Below are positions 1 through 14,511 of a DNA stretch of 64,000 bases, one piece after another; the first letter of the stretch is position 1, and the number at the start of each line of letters is the position of its first letter. The notes under the pieces were generated by a model, which made no database searches, was not told the origin of the DNA, and worked only from the letters and a program-made list of their open reading frames with translations. Made by a program: the position numbers and the translations under genes. The stretch comes from Stutzerimonas stutzeri TS44 (GTDB lineage Bacteria > Pseudomonadota > Gammaproteobacteria > Pseudomonadales > Pseudomonadaceae): contig AJXE01000018.1 in the NCBI GenBank assembly GCA_000263395.1, positions 1 to 64,000 of the forward strand, written 5' to 3'.

Positions 1-12
1 TTTTTTTTGCCA

Positions 13-264
13 TCACTCGCTCTTCTTGCGAATCCAGTACAGGTAGATGTCGGCATCCTGTTGCTGATCGACCAGCTCATGGCCGAGAAAGACGCAGAAC
101 TTGGGAATATCGCGCTGGGTCGAGGGATCGGTGGCGATTACCTTGAGCACCGCACCGCCAGCCAGGTCGCGGACCTTGTTGTGCAGCATCATCACCGGCT
201 CGGGGCAATTCAGACCGCTGGCGTCGAGGACGGCATCGGCAGTCATTTCAACAGATTGGCTCAT
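13..264 (-). CDS. tusA: TusA-family sulfurtransferase (sulfur carrier)
   Basis: Small (83 aa) cytosolic sulfur-carrier protein. The family signature is at the N-terminus: [20 protein letters not shown], where the Cys of the CPxP motif carries the persulfide used in tRNA 2-thiouridine synthesis and other sulfur relays. The start at 264 is preferred over the upstream in-frame ATG at 300 because it has a good AGGAG ribosome site and the family begins just before this point. The C-terminus ends in a charged tail (RKKSE). It lies next to acnA as in other pseudomonads. The gene is complete. Confidence 0.9.
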   Translation of the reverse strand: MSQSVEMTADAVLDASGLNCPEPVMMLHNKVRDLAGGAVLKVIATDPSTQRDIPKFCVFLGHELVDQQQDADIYLYWIRKKSE

Positions 265-469
265 CACGAACTCCTGAAACAGGCCGGCATTGTGGCGCAA
301 GCGCGCTGCCGGGTCATCCTCGGTCGATCGCCACGCAGCCGAAGCCGTCTTGCATCGGGGGGAACCCCGGCTCGGCGCGGCGGGTCCAGTGATTGGCGAA
401 ACCCGTTGCGCGGGTCTAGCTTCAACAATCTGCCCTCAACGCCATGCCGGCGGGACTAAGGAGACCTGA

Positions 470-3145
<2,676 letters not shown>

Positions 3146-3151
3146 GGCTAC

Positions 3152-3184
3152 AAAAAAACGCCGAGGTGATCCTTCACCTCGGCG
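3152..3184 (-). terminator. Rho-independent terminator, leftward
   Basis: Perfect inverted repeat 3159-3169 / 3174-3184 with a 4-nt loop. Seven A residues on the plus strand (3152-3158) become a U-tract on a leftward transcript. On the plus strand the stem is followed by a C-rich stretch, so it is not a normal intrinsic terminator for acnA. Confidence 0.8.
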
Positions 3185-3285
3185 CCCCGCCGTCCGTGAC
3201 TGTTTCCCTGCTGGCTGCCGTGCCGATATTCGGCCGTTTCCATACGGCCCGATCCACATCCTTGAATCCGTCGCGATGATCCCAC
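3152..3285 (-). ncRNA. candidate Rsm/CsrB-type regulatory sRNA (leftward)
   Basis: Candidate leftward sRNA in the acnA-aer intergenic region, where no plausible protein gene exists on the minus strand. Seen: the minus strand ends in a perfect 11-bp GC-rich hairpin followed by U7 (3184 to 3152), and that hairpin's four-base loop is AGGA. A second hairpin (3232-3249, 6-bp stem GGCCGT/ACGGCC) shows ATGGAA in its loop. Eight GGA triplets fall in about 115 nt. Known: RsmY/RsmZ/CsrB decoys present GGA in hairpin loops to sequester RsmA/CsrA. No GacA upstream element (TGTAAG-N6-CTTACA) or strong promoter was found, so the 5' end is uncertain. Confidence 0.45.
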
Positions 3286-3426
3286 CCGCACCGGTGAGCC
3301 CCGACGTGAGGCCAAGTTAATCATCCGAGGATTGCAGGAATATGACCCTCTCGGAGGGTTTGCGTATTTTTTGCTCAAGAACCCGCGCCCCCCGCCGATC
3401 CCCTGACACAGCCTGAAAGCGAAAAA

Positions 3427-3440
3427 CTCATATAAATCAA
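3427..3440 (+). promoter_or_regulatory. weak Anr/FNR-like half site upstream of aer
   Basis: CTCAT-N4-ATCAA: the right half matches the FNR/Anr consensus TTGAT-N4-ATCAA and the left half has two mismatches. It lies about 46 nt before the aer start. Anr control of aer is reported in P. aeruginosa, but this site is degenerate. Confidence 0.25.
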
Positions 3441-3486
3441 AAAGTCAGGCGAGCGTTTTCTTTGATTTCTGCCGACGTGAGACCCC

Positions 3487-5055
3487 ATGCGTAACAACCA
3501 GCCTGTCACCCAGCGTGAATACGCCTTTCCGGACCAGCAGCGTCTGGTTTCCACGACCGACCTCAAAGGCCGGATCACCTATTGCAACGATATCTTCGCC
3601 GAGGTCAGCGGTTTTGTGCGTGAGGAGCTGATTCGCGCGCCGCATAACCTGATTCGTCACCCCGACGTGCCGCCAGCCGTATTCGCCCACATGTGGGCCA
3701 CCCTGCAGCAGGGCAAGCCGTGGATGGGCATCGTCAAAAATCGCCGCAAGAACGGCGATCATTACTGGGTCGACGCTTATGTAACGCCCGTTCTGGACAG
3801 CCAGCGCAGCGTTATCGGTTACGAATCGGTGCGCACCAAACCGAGTCGTGAACAGATTCAGCGCGCCGAAGCGCTCTATGCGCGCATCAATGCCGGCAAG
3901 AGCGGCGTGCCGCGGCGCGATCACTGGCTGTCGGTTGCGACCAAATGGCTGCCGTTCATTCTGGTCAGCCAGATCGGTTTCATGATCGGCGCCTGGCTCG
4001 ATCATTCGCTCGGCTTCGCCCTGGCAGCACTTCTTTCGATACCGCTCGGCCTGGCTGGTCTGCACTGGCAGCAGCGTGGCCTGATGCGCCTGTTGCGTCT
4101 GGCCGCGCAGACCACCAGCGACCCGCTGATCGCCCAGATGTATACCGACAGCCGCGGCGTCGAAGCGCAGCTGGAGATGGCGATACTGAGCCAGCAGGCG
4201 CACCTCAGGACGTGCCTGACCCGCCTGCAGGACAGCGCAGTACAGTTGCAGGAACAGGCGAAAAAGGCTGATTCGCTGGCACACAGCTGTTCGAACGGCC
4301 TGGCGCAACAGCATCAGGAAACCGAACAGGTCGCTACCGCGATCAACCAGATGGCGGCGACCACCCAGGAAGTCGCCGCCAATGTCGCCCTCGCAGCCGA
4401 AGCCACCCGTCAGGCCAGCCAGCTCACCGTGCAAGGTCGGGATGTCGCCGCCGAAACCCGCGCGGCGATCCAGCAATTGTCCGCGTCGGTGGCACGCACC
4501 GGCGAGGCGGTTGACCGTCTCGCGCTCGACAGCAACGAGATCGGCACCGTGGTCGGTGTGATCAAGAGCATCACCGATCAGACCAACCTGCTCGCGCTCA
4601 ACGCCGCCATCGAGGCAGCCCGGGCTGGCGAGAGCGGGCGCGGTTTCGCTGTGGTCGCCGATGAGGTCCGGCAACTGGCGCGACGCACGGCCGACGCCAC
4701 CGGCGAGATCCATCAGCTGATCGAGAAACTGCAGCAGCAGGCCCGCCATGCGGTCGAGACTACCGAGGAAGGTCGCATCCAGGCCACCCGGGGCGTCGAA
4801 CAGGTTGCCCAGGCCGATCAGGCACTCAGCGGCATCAGCGAGGCGATGAACAACATCATCGACATGACCACGCAAATCGCCTCGGCGACCGAGCAGCAGA
4901 GTGCCGTGGCCGACGAGATCAGCCAGAACGTCAGCACTATTGCCAGGCTGGCCGACCAGACGTCGGGGGATGCGCGCGACACGGCTCTGCTCAGCGAGGA
5001 ATTGAGTTCGACCGCCGAAGGCCAGTACTCGCTGGTCGAGCGCTTCAACCGCTAG
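3487..5055 (+). CDS. aer: aerotaxis receptor Aer (PAS-containing methyl-accepting chemotaxis protein)
   Basis: Energy/oxygen taxis transducer, 522 aa. The N-terminal PAS domain (about residues 15-120, with [19 protein letters not shown] and [14 protein letters not shown]) binds a redox cofactor in Aer homologues. A hydrophobic hairpin follows (about 155-195) and anchors the protein to the inner membrane without a large periplasmic domain. The C-terminal half is a chemoreceptor signalling domain with the highly conserved tip (about 356-405, [19 protein letters not shown]). The gene ends at a TAG that shares its four bases CTAG with the stop of the convergent hydrolase gene. Its position beside acnA and upstream of the cbb3 operons fits an oxygen-sensing role. 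Confidence 0.95.
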   Translation: MRNNQPVTQREYAFPDQQRLVSTTDLKGRITYCNDIFAEVSGFVREELIRAPHNLIRHPDVPPAVFAHMWATLQQGKPWMGIVKNRRKNGDHYWVDAYVTPVLDSQRSVIGYESVRTKPSREQIQRAEALYARINAGKSGVPRRDHWLSVATKWLPFILVSQIGFMIGAWLDHSLGFALAALLSIPLGLAGLHWQQRGLMRLLRLAAQTTSDPLIAQMYTDSRGVEAQLEMAILSQQAHLRTCLTRLQDSAVQLQEQAKKADSLAHSCSNGLAQQHQETEQVATAINQMAATTQEVAANVALAAEATRQASQLTVQGRDVAAETRAAIQQLSASVARTGEAVDRLALDSNEIGTVVGVIKSITDQTNLLALNAAIEAARAGESGRGFAVVADEVRQLARRTADATGEIHQLIEKLQQQARHAVETTEEGRIQATRGVEQVAQADQALSGISEAMNNIIDMTTQIASATEQQSAVADEISQNVSTIARLADQTSGDARDTALLSEELSSTAEGQYSLVERFNR

Positions 5056-5783
5056 GGTTCCTCCGCTCGCCGAATCTTCCGAAGGTCGGCCGGACGCTGC
5101 GCGACGGCGGCTAGAAAGCTGGCGATCGCCTGCGCTGCGCTATCCAGATGCTGCGCATGGCTCAGCCCGGAGCGTTTCAGGGGTTTGAGATCGTGGTCGG
5201 CAGCTGCCAGCCAGCGCAGCTGGATCATCGGCGAAAGCCGATAGCTTTCGACCGTGGCGCGATTGCCCAGTGCATCGCGCTCGCCCTGGAGAATGAGCGC
5301 AGGCGCGTGCAGCTCGGCCAGATGTTCGACGCGCGACTTTTCCGGCCTGCCCGCGGGGTGGAACGGATAGCCCAGGCACACCAGCGCGTCGGCGCCCAGT
5401 TCATCGGCCAGCAAACTGGCCATCCGCCCGCCCATCGACTTGCCACCAATGGCCAGCGGCCCTGTGGCCTGCTGTCGCACCAGCGCATGCTGTTCCCGCC
5501 ATTGCTGCAGCAACTGCGGCTGCCGCTCGGGCGGGCGCTTGCGTCCCGCCGTGCGTCGTTCGGCCATGTAGGCGAATTCGAACCGATACACCGCAACCCC
5601 GCGCGCAGCAAGGCGTTCAGCCATCTGCTGCATGAACGGACTGTCCATCGGCGCACCGGCGCCGTGCGCCAGAATCAATGTCGCGAACGCTTCGTCGGAC
5701 GGCCTCGTCCAGAGCCCGGAATGCCCCTGCGCGGCCTGCGTGTATTGACCAGCGTCAATACCGGCAAATTGCCCTTTCCCCAT
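5052..5783 (-). CDS. alpha/beta hydrolase of the KANL3/Tex30 (dienelactone hydrolase-like) type
   Basis: 243-aa cytosolic alpha/beta hydrolase of unknown substrate. Seen: a strand-turn [13 protein letters not shown] (oxyanion region), the nucleophile elbow [11 protein letters not shown], and late acid/His regions ([24 protein letters not shown]). This pattern is typical of the KANL3/Tex30 family. The start at 5783 follows a purine-rich stretch. An upstream in-frame extension to 5858 would overlap ccoN1 and has no family match. It is convergent with aer, sharing the CTAG stop, and divergent from ccoN1, so the Anr box at 5745 lies inside its 5' coding region. Confidence 0.75.
   Translation of the reverse strand: MGKGQFAGIDAGQYTQAAQGHSGLWTRPSDEAFATLILAHGAGAPMDSPFMQQMAERLAARGVAVYRFEFAYMAERRTAGRKRPPERQPQLLQQWREQHALVRQQATGPLAIGGKSMGGRMASLLADELGADALVCLGYPFHPAGRPEKSRVEHLAELHAPALILQGERDALGNRATVESYRLSPMIQLRWLAAADHDLKPLKRSGLSHAQHLDSAAQAIASFLAAVAQRPADLRKIRRAEEP
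5745..5758 (+). promoter_or_regulatory. Anr (FNR-type) box upstream of ccoN1
   Basis: TTGAC-CAGC-GTCAA is a perfect dyad closely matching the Pseudomonas Anr consensus TTGAT-N4-A/GTCAA. It lies 88 nt before the ccoN1 start and implies oxygen-responsive control of the first cbb3 operon by the Anr encoded at 20432. Confidence 0.65.
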
Positions 5784-5845
5784 CCTTGCCCCCGCTTTCC
5801 TAGGAAAGAAAAAACTGCTCATTACCCGTGGATGGAAGCCCATAC

Positions 5846-7270
<1,425 letters not shown>

Positions 7271-7278
7271 GGAGCTAG

Positions 7279-7893
<615 letters not shown>

Positions 7894-7914
7894 ACCGTTA
7901 CGCCTAAGAGAGAC

Positions 7915-7977
7915 GACGGTTGCGTGGCAACCGTCAGGGACTTAAATCGCGGACAGCCAGAGTGCCTCGGGCTGTCC
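7915..7977 (+). other. two adjacent hairpins between ccoO1 and ccoP1
   Basis: The 95-nt gap holds no ccoQ. It contains two perfect inverted repeats: a 9-bp stem with a 3-nt loop (7915-7923 / 7927-7935) and an 8-bp stem (7951-7958 / 7970-7977). The second ends immediately before the AGGAG ribosome site of ccoP1 (7978-7982). Neither has a U-tract, so mRNA processing, stability or translation control is more likely than termination. Confidence 0.7.
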
Positions 7978-7988
7978 AGGAGTAGCAC

Positions 7989-8924
7989 ATGAGCACATTC
8001 TGGAGTGGATACATCGCCCTGCTGACGCTGGGCACCATCGTCGCTCTGTTCTGGCTGATCTTCGCCACCCGCAAGGGTGAATCGGCCGGTACGACCGACA
8101 AGACCATGGGTCACTCTTTCGACGGCATCGAGGAGTACGACAACCCGCTGCCCAAGTGGTGGTTCATGCTGTTCATCGGCACGCTGCTGTTCGGCATTCT
8201 CTACCTGGTGCTCTACCCCGGTCTCGGTAACTGGAAGGGCGTGCTGCCGGGCTACGAGAACGGCTGGACTCAGGAAAAGGAGTGGCAGCGTGAAATGGAC
8301 CAGGCCGAGCAGAAATATGGCCCGATCTTCGCCAAGTATGCATCCATGAGCGTCGAGCAGCTGGCTCAGGATGAACAGGCGCTGAAAATGGGCAGCCGCC
8401 TTTTTGCCAACTATTGCGCCATCTGCCACGGCTCCGATGCCAAAGGCTCGATGGGCTTCCCCAACCTGGCCGACCACGAGTGGCGCTGGGGCGGCGAGCC
8501 TGACGCGATCAAGGCCAGCATCCTCAATGGCCGCATCGGTGCCATGCCGGCCTGGGGTCAGGTCATCGGCGAAGAAGGCGTGGCGAACGTGGCAGCCTAT
8601 GTGCGCGCCGAACTCGCCGGTCTGCCGTTGCCTGAAGGTACGCAAGCCGATCTGGCCGCTGGCAAGGCTGTCTTCGCGCAGAACTGCGTGGCTTGCCACG
8701 GTGCAGCTGGCGAGGGAATGGCAATGCTCGGCGCGCCCAAGCTGACCAACCCGGCTGGCTGGATCTACGGTTCGAGCCTGGGGCAGCTGCAACAGACCAT
8801 CCGCCACGGTCGTAACGGGCAGATGCCGGCGCAGCAGCAGTACCTGGGCAATGACAAGGTGCACCTGCTCGCCGCTTACGTTTACAGCCTGTCACAAAAA
8901 CCGGAACAACTCGCCCGCCAGTGA
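7989..8924 (+). CDS. ccoP1: cbb3-type cytochrome c oxidase subunit III, di-haem (copy 1)
   Basis: 311-aa dihaem cytochrome c subunit and electron entry point of the oxidase. It has a short N-terminal membrane segment, the family-typical [14 protein letters not shown], then a second transmembrane helix. The periplasmic part carries two haem c motifs, CAICH (from about residue 143) and CVACH (from about 233). It ends operon 1. An AGGAG ribosome site stands directly after a hairpin. Confidence 0.96.
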   Translation: MSTFWSGYIALLTLGTIVALFWLIFATRKGESAGTTDKTMGHSFDGIEEYDNPLPKWWFMLFIGTLLFGILYLVLYPGLGNWKGVLPGYENGWTQEKEWQREMDQAEQKYGPIFAKYASMSVEQLAQDEQALKMGSRLFANYCAICHGSDAKGSMGFPNLADHEWRWGGEPDAIKASILNGRIGAMPAWGQVIGEEGVANVAAYVRAELAGLPLPEGTQADLAAGKAVFAQNCVACHGAAGEGMAMLGAPKLTNPAGWIYGSSLGQLQQTIRHGRNGQMPAQQQYLGNDKVHLLAAYVYSLSQKPEQLARQ

Positions 8925-9276
8925 GTCTCAAGGGGCGGTACACTCGGACCGCCCGCTTGACCTTGTCCCGGCACAAGTTTTTCTGCCCTGCGACGTTCTG
9001 TCGCAGGCGCTTCAGCTGACCGCACTACCCCCTTCCATGCTCACGTCCTAAGCTTTGCCGATTGGTCCGCCGATCACCGCGCAACTGCGCGCAAATGCCG
9101 GAGATCAGCGCACCGGAGCGGCGCAAAAACGACCTTGTAAAACCTCTGGAAAACGCTTGGATTCTGGGTTTTGACGCGTTGCGAGCGCCCCGCAGCCGTT
9201 TGCATTGCCCCCCTGCTTTATCCATACTCGCCGCCGTTTTTGCCTTTGAAAATGCCATTAGCGTGGAAGCCTTTGC
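8925..9276 (+). other. intergenic region between the two cco operons, with hairpins
   Basis: 352 nt without a gene. Seen in order: an inverted repeat 8933-8939 / 8948-8954 (7-bp GC stem); a short stem 8962-8966 / 8973-8977 followed by five T residues, a weak intrinsic terminator for operon 1; and a perfect 8-bp hairpin 8987-8994 / 9000-9007 with a 5-nt loop. No convincing Anr box (TTGAT-N4-A/GTCAA) was found here. The ccoN2 promoter should be in the last ~200 nt but no clear -35/-10 pair was recognised. Confidence 0.6.
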
Positions 9277-10704
<1,428 letters not shown>

Positions 10705-10718
10705 GGAATCGAATCTAA

Positions 10719-11330
<612 letters not shown>

Positions 11331-11333
11331 CGC

Positions 11334-11522
11334 ATGATGGATATCGGGACTCTTCGCGGCCTGGGCACTGTGTTGGTTTTCGTCGCTTTCGTCGGCGTCG
11401 TGCTCTGGGCCTACAGCAGCAAACGCAAGAAAAGCTTTGACGAAGCCGCCAACCTGCCCTTCGCAGACGACGAGACCGACGCCAAGAAGCGTGATGAAGA
11501 AGCTTCCAGGAGTAAGAAATAA
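11334..11522 (+). CDS. ccoQ2: cbb3-type cytochrome oxidase subunit CcoQ (FixQ family)
   Basis: 62-aa single-pass membrane protein with one hydrophobic segment (about residues 9-27, ending LWAYSSKRKK) and a charged, acidic/basic cytoplasmic tail. This is the CcoQ/FixQ pattern; the family stabilises the cbb3 complex, especially CcoP. Two adjacent ATGs (11334 and 11337) are possible starts. The stop codon abuts the ccoP2 ATG. The first operon has no equivalent gene. Confidence 0.9.
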   Translation: MMDIGTLRGLGTVLVFVAFVGVVLWAYSSKRKKSFDEAANLPFADDETDAKKRDEEASRSKK

Positions 11523-12440
11523 ATGACTTCGTTTTGGAGTGGGTACATCACCCTGCTGACCCTCGGCACCATTGCCGCTCTGGTCTGGCTACTGCTGGCC
11601 ACGCGCAAGGGACAACGCCGCGACAGCACCGAAGAAACCCTCGGTCATTCCTATGACGGTATCGAGGAATACGACAACCCGCTGCCACGCTGGTGGTTCA
11701 TGCTGTTCGTCGGCACCGTCATCTTTGCCCTCGCCTATCTGGTTCTCTACCCGGGACTGGGCAACTGGAAAGGTGTACTGCCCGGTTACGAGGGCGGCTG
11801 GACCCAGGTGAAGGAATGGCAGCGCGAGATGGACAAGGCCAGTGAGCAGTACGGCCCGCTGTATGCCAAGTACGCTGCCATGCCGGTCGAAGAAGTCGCC
11901 CAGGACGCGCAGGCGCTGCGGATGGGCGGACGCCTGTTCGCCTCCAACTGCTCGGTCTGCCACGGCTCCGACGCCAAGGGCGCGTACGGCTTCCCGAACC
12001 TGACCGACAGCGACTGGCTGTACGGCGGCGAGCCCGACACCATCAAGACCACCATCCTGCACGGCCGCCAGGCCGTCATGCCGGCCTGGAAGGACGTGAT
12101 CGGTGAAGAAGGCATCCGCAACGTGGCTGGCTATGTTCGCAGCCTGAGCGGTCGTGATACCCCAGAGGGTATCAGCGTGAACGTTGAGCAGGGTCAAAAG
12201 ATCTTCGCCACCAATTGCGTAGTCTGTCATGGACCTGATGCCAAGGGCACCGCTGCGATGGGCGCACCGAACCTGACCGACAATGTCTGGTTGTACGGTT
12301 CCAGCTTCGCCCAGATCCAGCAGACCCTGCGCTACGGTCGTAACGGCCGTATGCCGGCGCAGGAAGCCATCCTTGGCAACGACAAGGTGCACCTGCTGGC
12401 CGCCTACGTTTACAGCCTGTCCCAGCAACCGGAGAAATGA
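11523..12440 (+). CDS. ccoP2: cbb3-type cytochrome c oxidase subunit III, di-haem (copy 2)
   Basis: 305-aa dihaem subunit with two N-terminal membrane segments, [14 protein letters not shown], and haem motifs CSVCH and CVVCH. It is more divergent from CcoP1 than the O subunits are from each other and is slightly shorter. The ribosome site AGGAG lies in the end of ccoQ2. The 129 nt that follow contain one imperfect hairpin (about 12523-12549, with two G-T pairs) and no clear terminator before ccoG. Confidence 0.96.
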   Translation: MTSFWSGYITLLTLGTIAALVWLLLATRKGQRRDSTEETLGHSYDGIEEYDNPLPRWWFMLFVGTVIFALAYLVLYPGLGNWKGVLPGYEGGWTQVKEWQREMDKASEQYGPLYAKYAAMPVEEVAQDAQALRMGGRLFASNCSVCHGSDAKGAYGFPNLTDSDWLYGGEPDTIKTTILHGRQAVMPAWKDVIGEEGIRNVAGYVRSLSGRDTPEGISVNVEQGQKIFATNCVVCHGPDAKGTAAMGAPNLTDNVWLYGSSFAQIQQTLRYGRNGRMPAQEAILGNDKVHLLAAYVYSLSQQPEK

Positions 12441-12569
12441 TCCCGGCGGGGTCGGAAGCGACCACCTGTCGCATCTGCCCCCCTACCTCCGGGCGTACCA
12501 TTCGCAGCTGAACAGAAAAATGATCCCGATCGGCATGCATCGGTCGGGACACCCACCTTCCGCCGCGGT

Positions 12570-13991
12570 ATGCACTTGATGACTGAGCAGATCCCCGTTC
12601 GCGATGTAACTCCTCCGGCCAAGGTCGCAGCCTCCAATGACCTTTACGCCGCCCGTGAAAAAATCTACACCCGTGCCTTCAGCGGCCTGTTCCGCAACCT
12701 CCGACGCGTCGGTGGCGCCGCACTGTTCATCCTGTTCTTCGGCACCGTCTGGCTCAACTGGGATGGCCGCCAGGCCGTCTGGTGGGACCTACCGGACCGC
12801 AAGTTCCACATCTTCGGGGCAACCTTCTGGCCTCAGGACTTCATGCTGCTGTCGTGGCTGCTGATCATCTGCGCCTTCGGCCTGTTCTTCATCACGGTCT
12901 TCGCCGGTCGCGTCTGGTGTGGCTATACCTGCCCGCAGAGCGTGTTCACCTGGGTATACATGTGGGCCGAGAAGATCACCGAGGGTGATCGCAACCAGCG
13001 CATGAAGCTGGACAAGGCACCGATGAGCGCCAACAAATTCCTGCGCAAGCTCGCCAAGCATGCGATCTGGATTGCCGTCGGCATTCTCGTTGCCATCACT
13101 TTCGTCGGCTACTTCACCCCGATTCGTCAGCTGGTTCCCGACCTGATCACCCTCCAGGTCAATGGCTGGACGGCTTTCTGGATCGGTTTCTTCACCCTCG
13201 CCACCTACGGCAGCGCCGGTTTCCTGCGCGAGCAGGTGTGCATCTACATGTGCCCTTACGCACGCTTCCAGAGCGTGATGTTCGACAAGGACACCCTGAT
13301 CGTTTCCTACGACCCGCGCCGCGGCGAGAAGCGCGGCCCGCGCAAGAAGGAAGCGGACTACAAGGCCATGGGGCTGGGCGACTGCATCGACTGCACCATG
13401 TGCGTGCAGGTCTGCCCGACCGGTATCGACATCCGCGACGGCCTGCAGATCGAATGCATCGGCTGCGCGGCCTGCATCGACGCCTGCGACGCGATCATGG
13501 ACAAGATGAACTACCCACGCGGGCTGATCAGCTACACCACCGAGCACAATCTCTCCGGCCAGCAGACCCACCTGCTGCGCCCGCGCCTGATCGGCTACGC
13601 CGCGGCACTGAGCGTGATGATCGGATTGTTCGCCTACGCGGTATACGACCGCCCGCTGGTCAAGCTGGACGTCCTCAAGGACCGCGTACTGTATCGCGAG
13701 AACGAGCAGGGCCGGATCGAGAACGTCTATACCCTCAAGGTGATGAACAAGGCCCAGCGCGCGCAGAGCTTCGTCATCACGACCTCCGGGCTGGACGACC
13801 TGGCCTACGAAGGCCGCAGTGAAGTCCGCGCGCAAGCTGGCGAACTGGTCACCATTCCGGTCGAGTTGTCCATTGCGCCAGAGAAGCTGCCGTCCAGCAC
13901 CAACGAGATCGTCTTCCACATCAAATCGATGGACGACGACTCGATCAGTGATGAGGCCGACAGCCGCTTCATCGGCCCAAGCATCCGTTAA
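12570..13991 (+). CDS. ccoG: cytochrome c oxidase accessory protein CcoG (FixG/RdxA)
   Basis: 473-aa membrane iron-sulfur protein. The family reduces Cu(II) for delivery to cbb3 oxidase. Several transmembrane helices flank a polyferredoxin domain with the cysteine clusters CIDCTMCVQVCP (about residue 271) and CIGCAACIDACD (about 292), and a C-terminal Ig-like periplasmic domain (FixG_C). An earlier motif, CGYTCPQSVF, is also conserved. The start may be 12570 or 12579 (MTEQIP); neither has a strong ribosome site. It is the first gene of ccoGHIS. Confidence 0.95.
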   Translation: MHLMTEQIPVRDVTPPAKVAASNDLYAAREKIYTRAFSGLFRNLRRVGGAALFILFFGTVWLNWDGRQAVWWDLPDRKFHIFGATFWPQDFMLLSWLLIICAFGLFFITVFAGRVWCGYTCPQSVFTWVYMWAEKITEGDRNQRMKLDKAPMSANKFLRKLAKHAIWIAVGILVAITFVGYFTPIRQLVPDLITLQVNGWTAFWIGFFTLATYGSAGFLREQVCIYMCPYARFQSVMFDKDTLIVSYDPRRGEKRGPRKKEADYKAMGLGDCIDCTMCVQVCPTGIDIRDGLQIECIGCAACIDACDAIMDKMNYPRGLISYTTEHNLSGQQTHLLRPRLIGYAAALSVMIGLFAYAVYDRPLVKLDVLKDRVLYRENEQGRIENVYTLKVMNKAQRAQSFVITTSGLDDLAYEGRSEVRAQAGELVTIPVELSIAPEKLPSSTNEIVFHIKSMDDDSISDEADSRFIGPSIR

Positions 13992-14003
13992 GCAAGGTTC
14001 TGC

Positions 14004-14504
14004 ATGCGCTCCAATAACGAACAGACGCGTTGGTACACCCAGTTCTGGGCCTGGTTCGTCATCGGCATCCTGTTGATCTCGGTGATCCTCGGGGTGGCGA
14101 TGCTGACCATCGCGATCCGCAACGCCGACAGCCTGGTCGCCGACAACTACTACGATGCCGGCAAGGGCATCAACCAGTCGCTGGAGCGCGAGAAACTCGC
14201 CGAAAACTTGGGAATGCATGCGCAACTGGTGCTCAATGAGCAACGCGGGCTGGTCGAGATCCAGCTCAGCGGTGCCAGCAAGCCCCAGCAACTGGTGCTG
14301 AACCTGCTTTCGCCCACGCAGCCGGAACGGGATCGGCGCTTCATCCTGCAGCCGCAGGGCGATGGTTTCTACCAGGGCCAGATGCAGGAGCCGGTTAGCG
14401 GCCGGCGCTTCATCGAACTGCTCGGCCGCGAGGGCGAGCAGGACTGGCGCCTGTACGGAGAGCGGACCATCGAGCCCGGCCAGCCGCTGGAACTGATGCC
14501 TTGA
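14004..14504 (+). CDS. ccoH: cbb3 oxidase assembly protein CcoH (FixH family)
   Basis: 166-aa protein with one N-terminal transmembrane helix (about residues 11-35) followed by the family-typical [16 protein letters not shown] and a beta-rich periplasmic domain. CcoH/FixH is needed for stability of assembling cbb3 oxidase. It lies 12 nt after ccoG and 7 nt before ccoI. Confidence 0.9.
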   Translation: MRSNNEQTRWYTQFWAWFVIGILLISVILGVAMLTIAIRNADSLVADNYYDAGKGINQSLEREKLAENLGMHAQLVLNEQRGLVEIQLSGASKPQQLVLNLLSPTQPERDRRFILQPQGDGFYQGQMQEPVSGRRFIELLGREGEQDWRLYGERTIEPGQPLELMP

Positions 14505-14511
14505 GCCGCTG

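Noticed and set aside
3148..3378. 76-codon minus-strand frame over the acnA-aer gap
   Set aside because: Its sequence is not protein-like, it has no ribosome site and it ends inside the terminator hairpin. An sRNA explains the region better.
8925..9276. Anr box before ccoN2
   Set aside because: Only isolated TTGAC half sites without a matching GTCAA/ATCAA at the right spacing.
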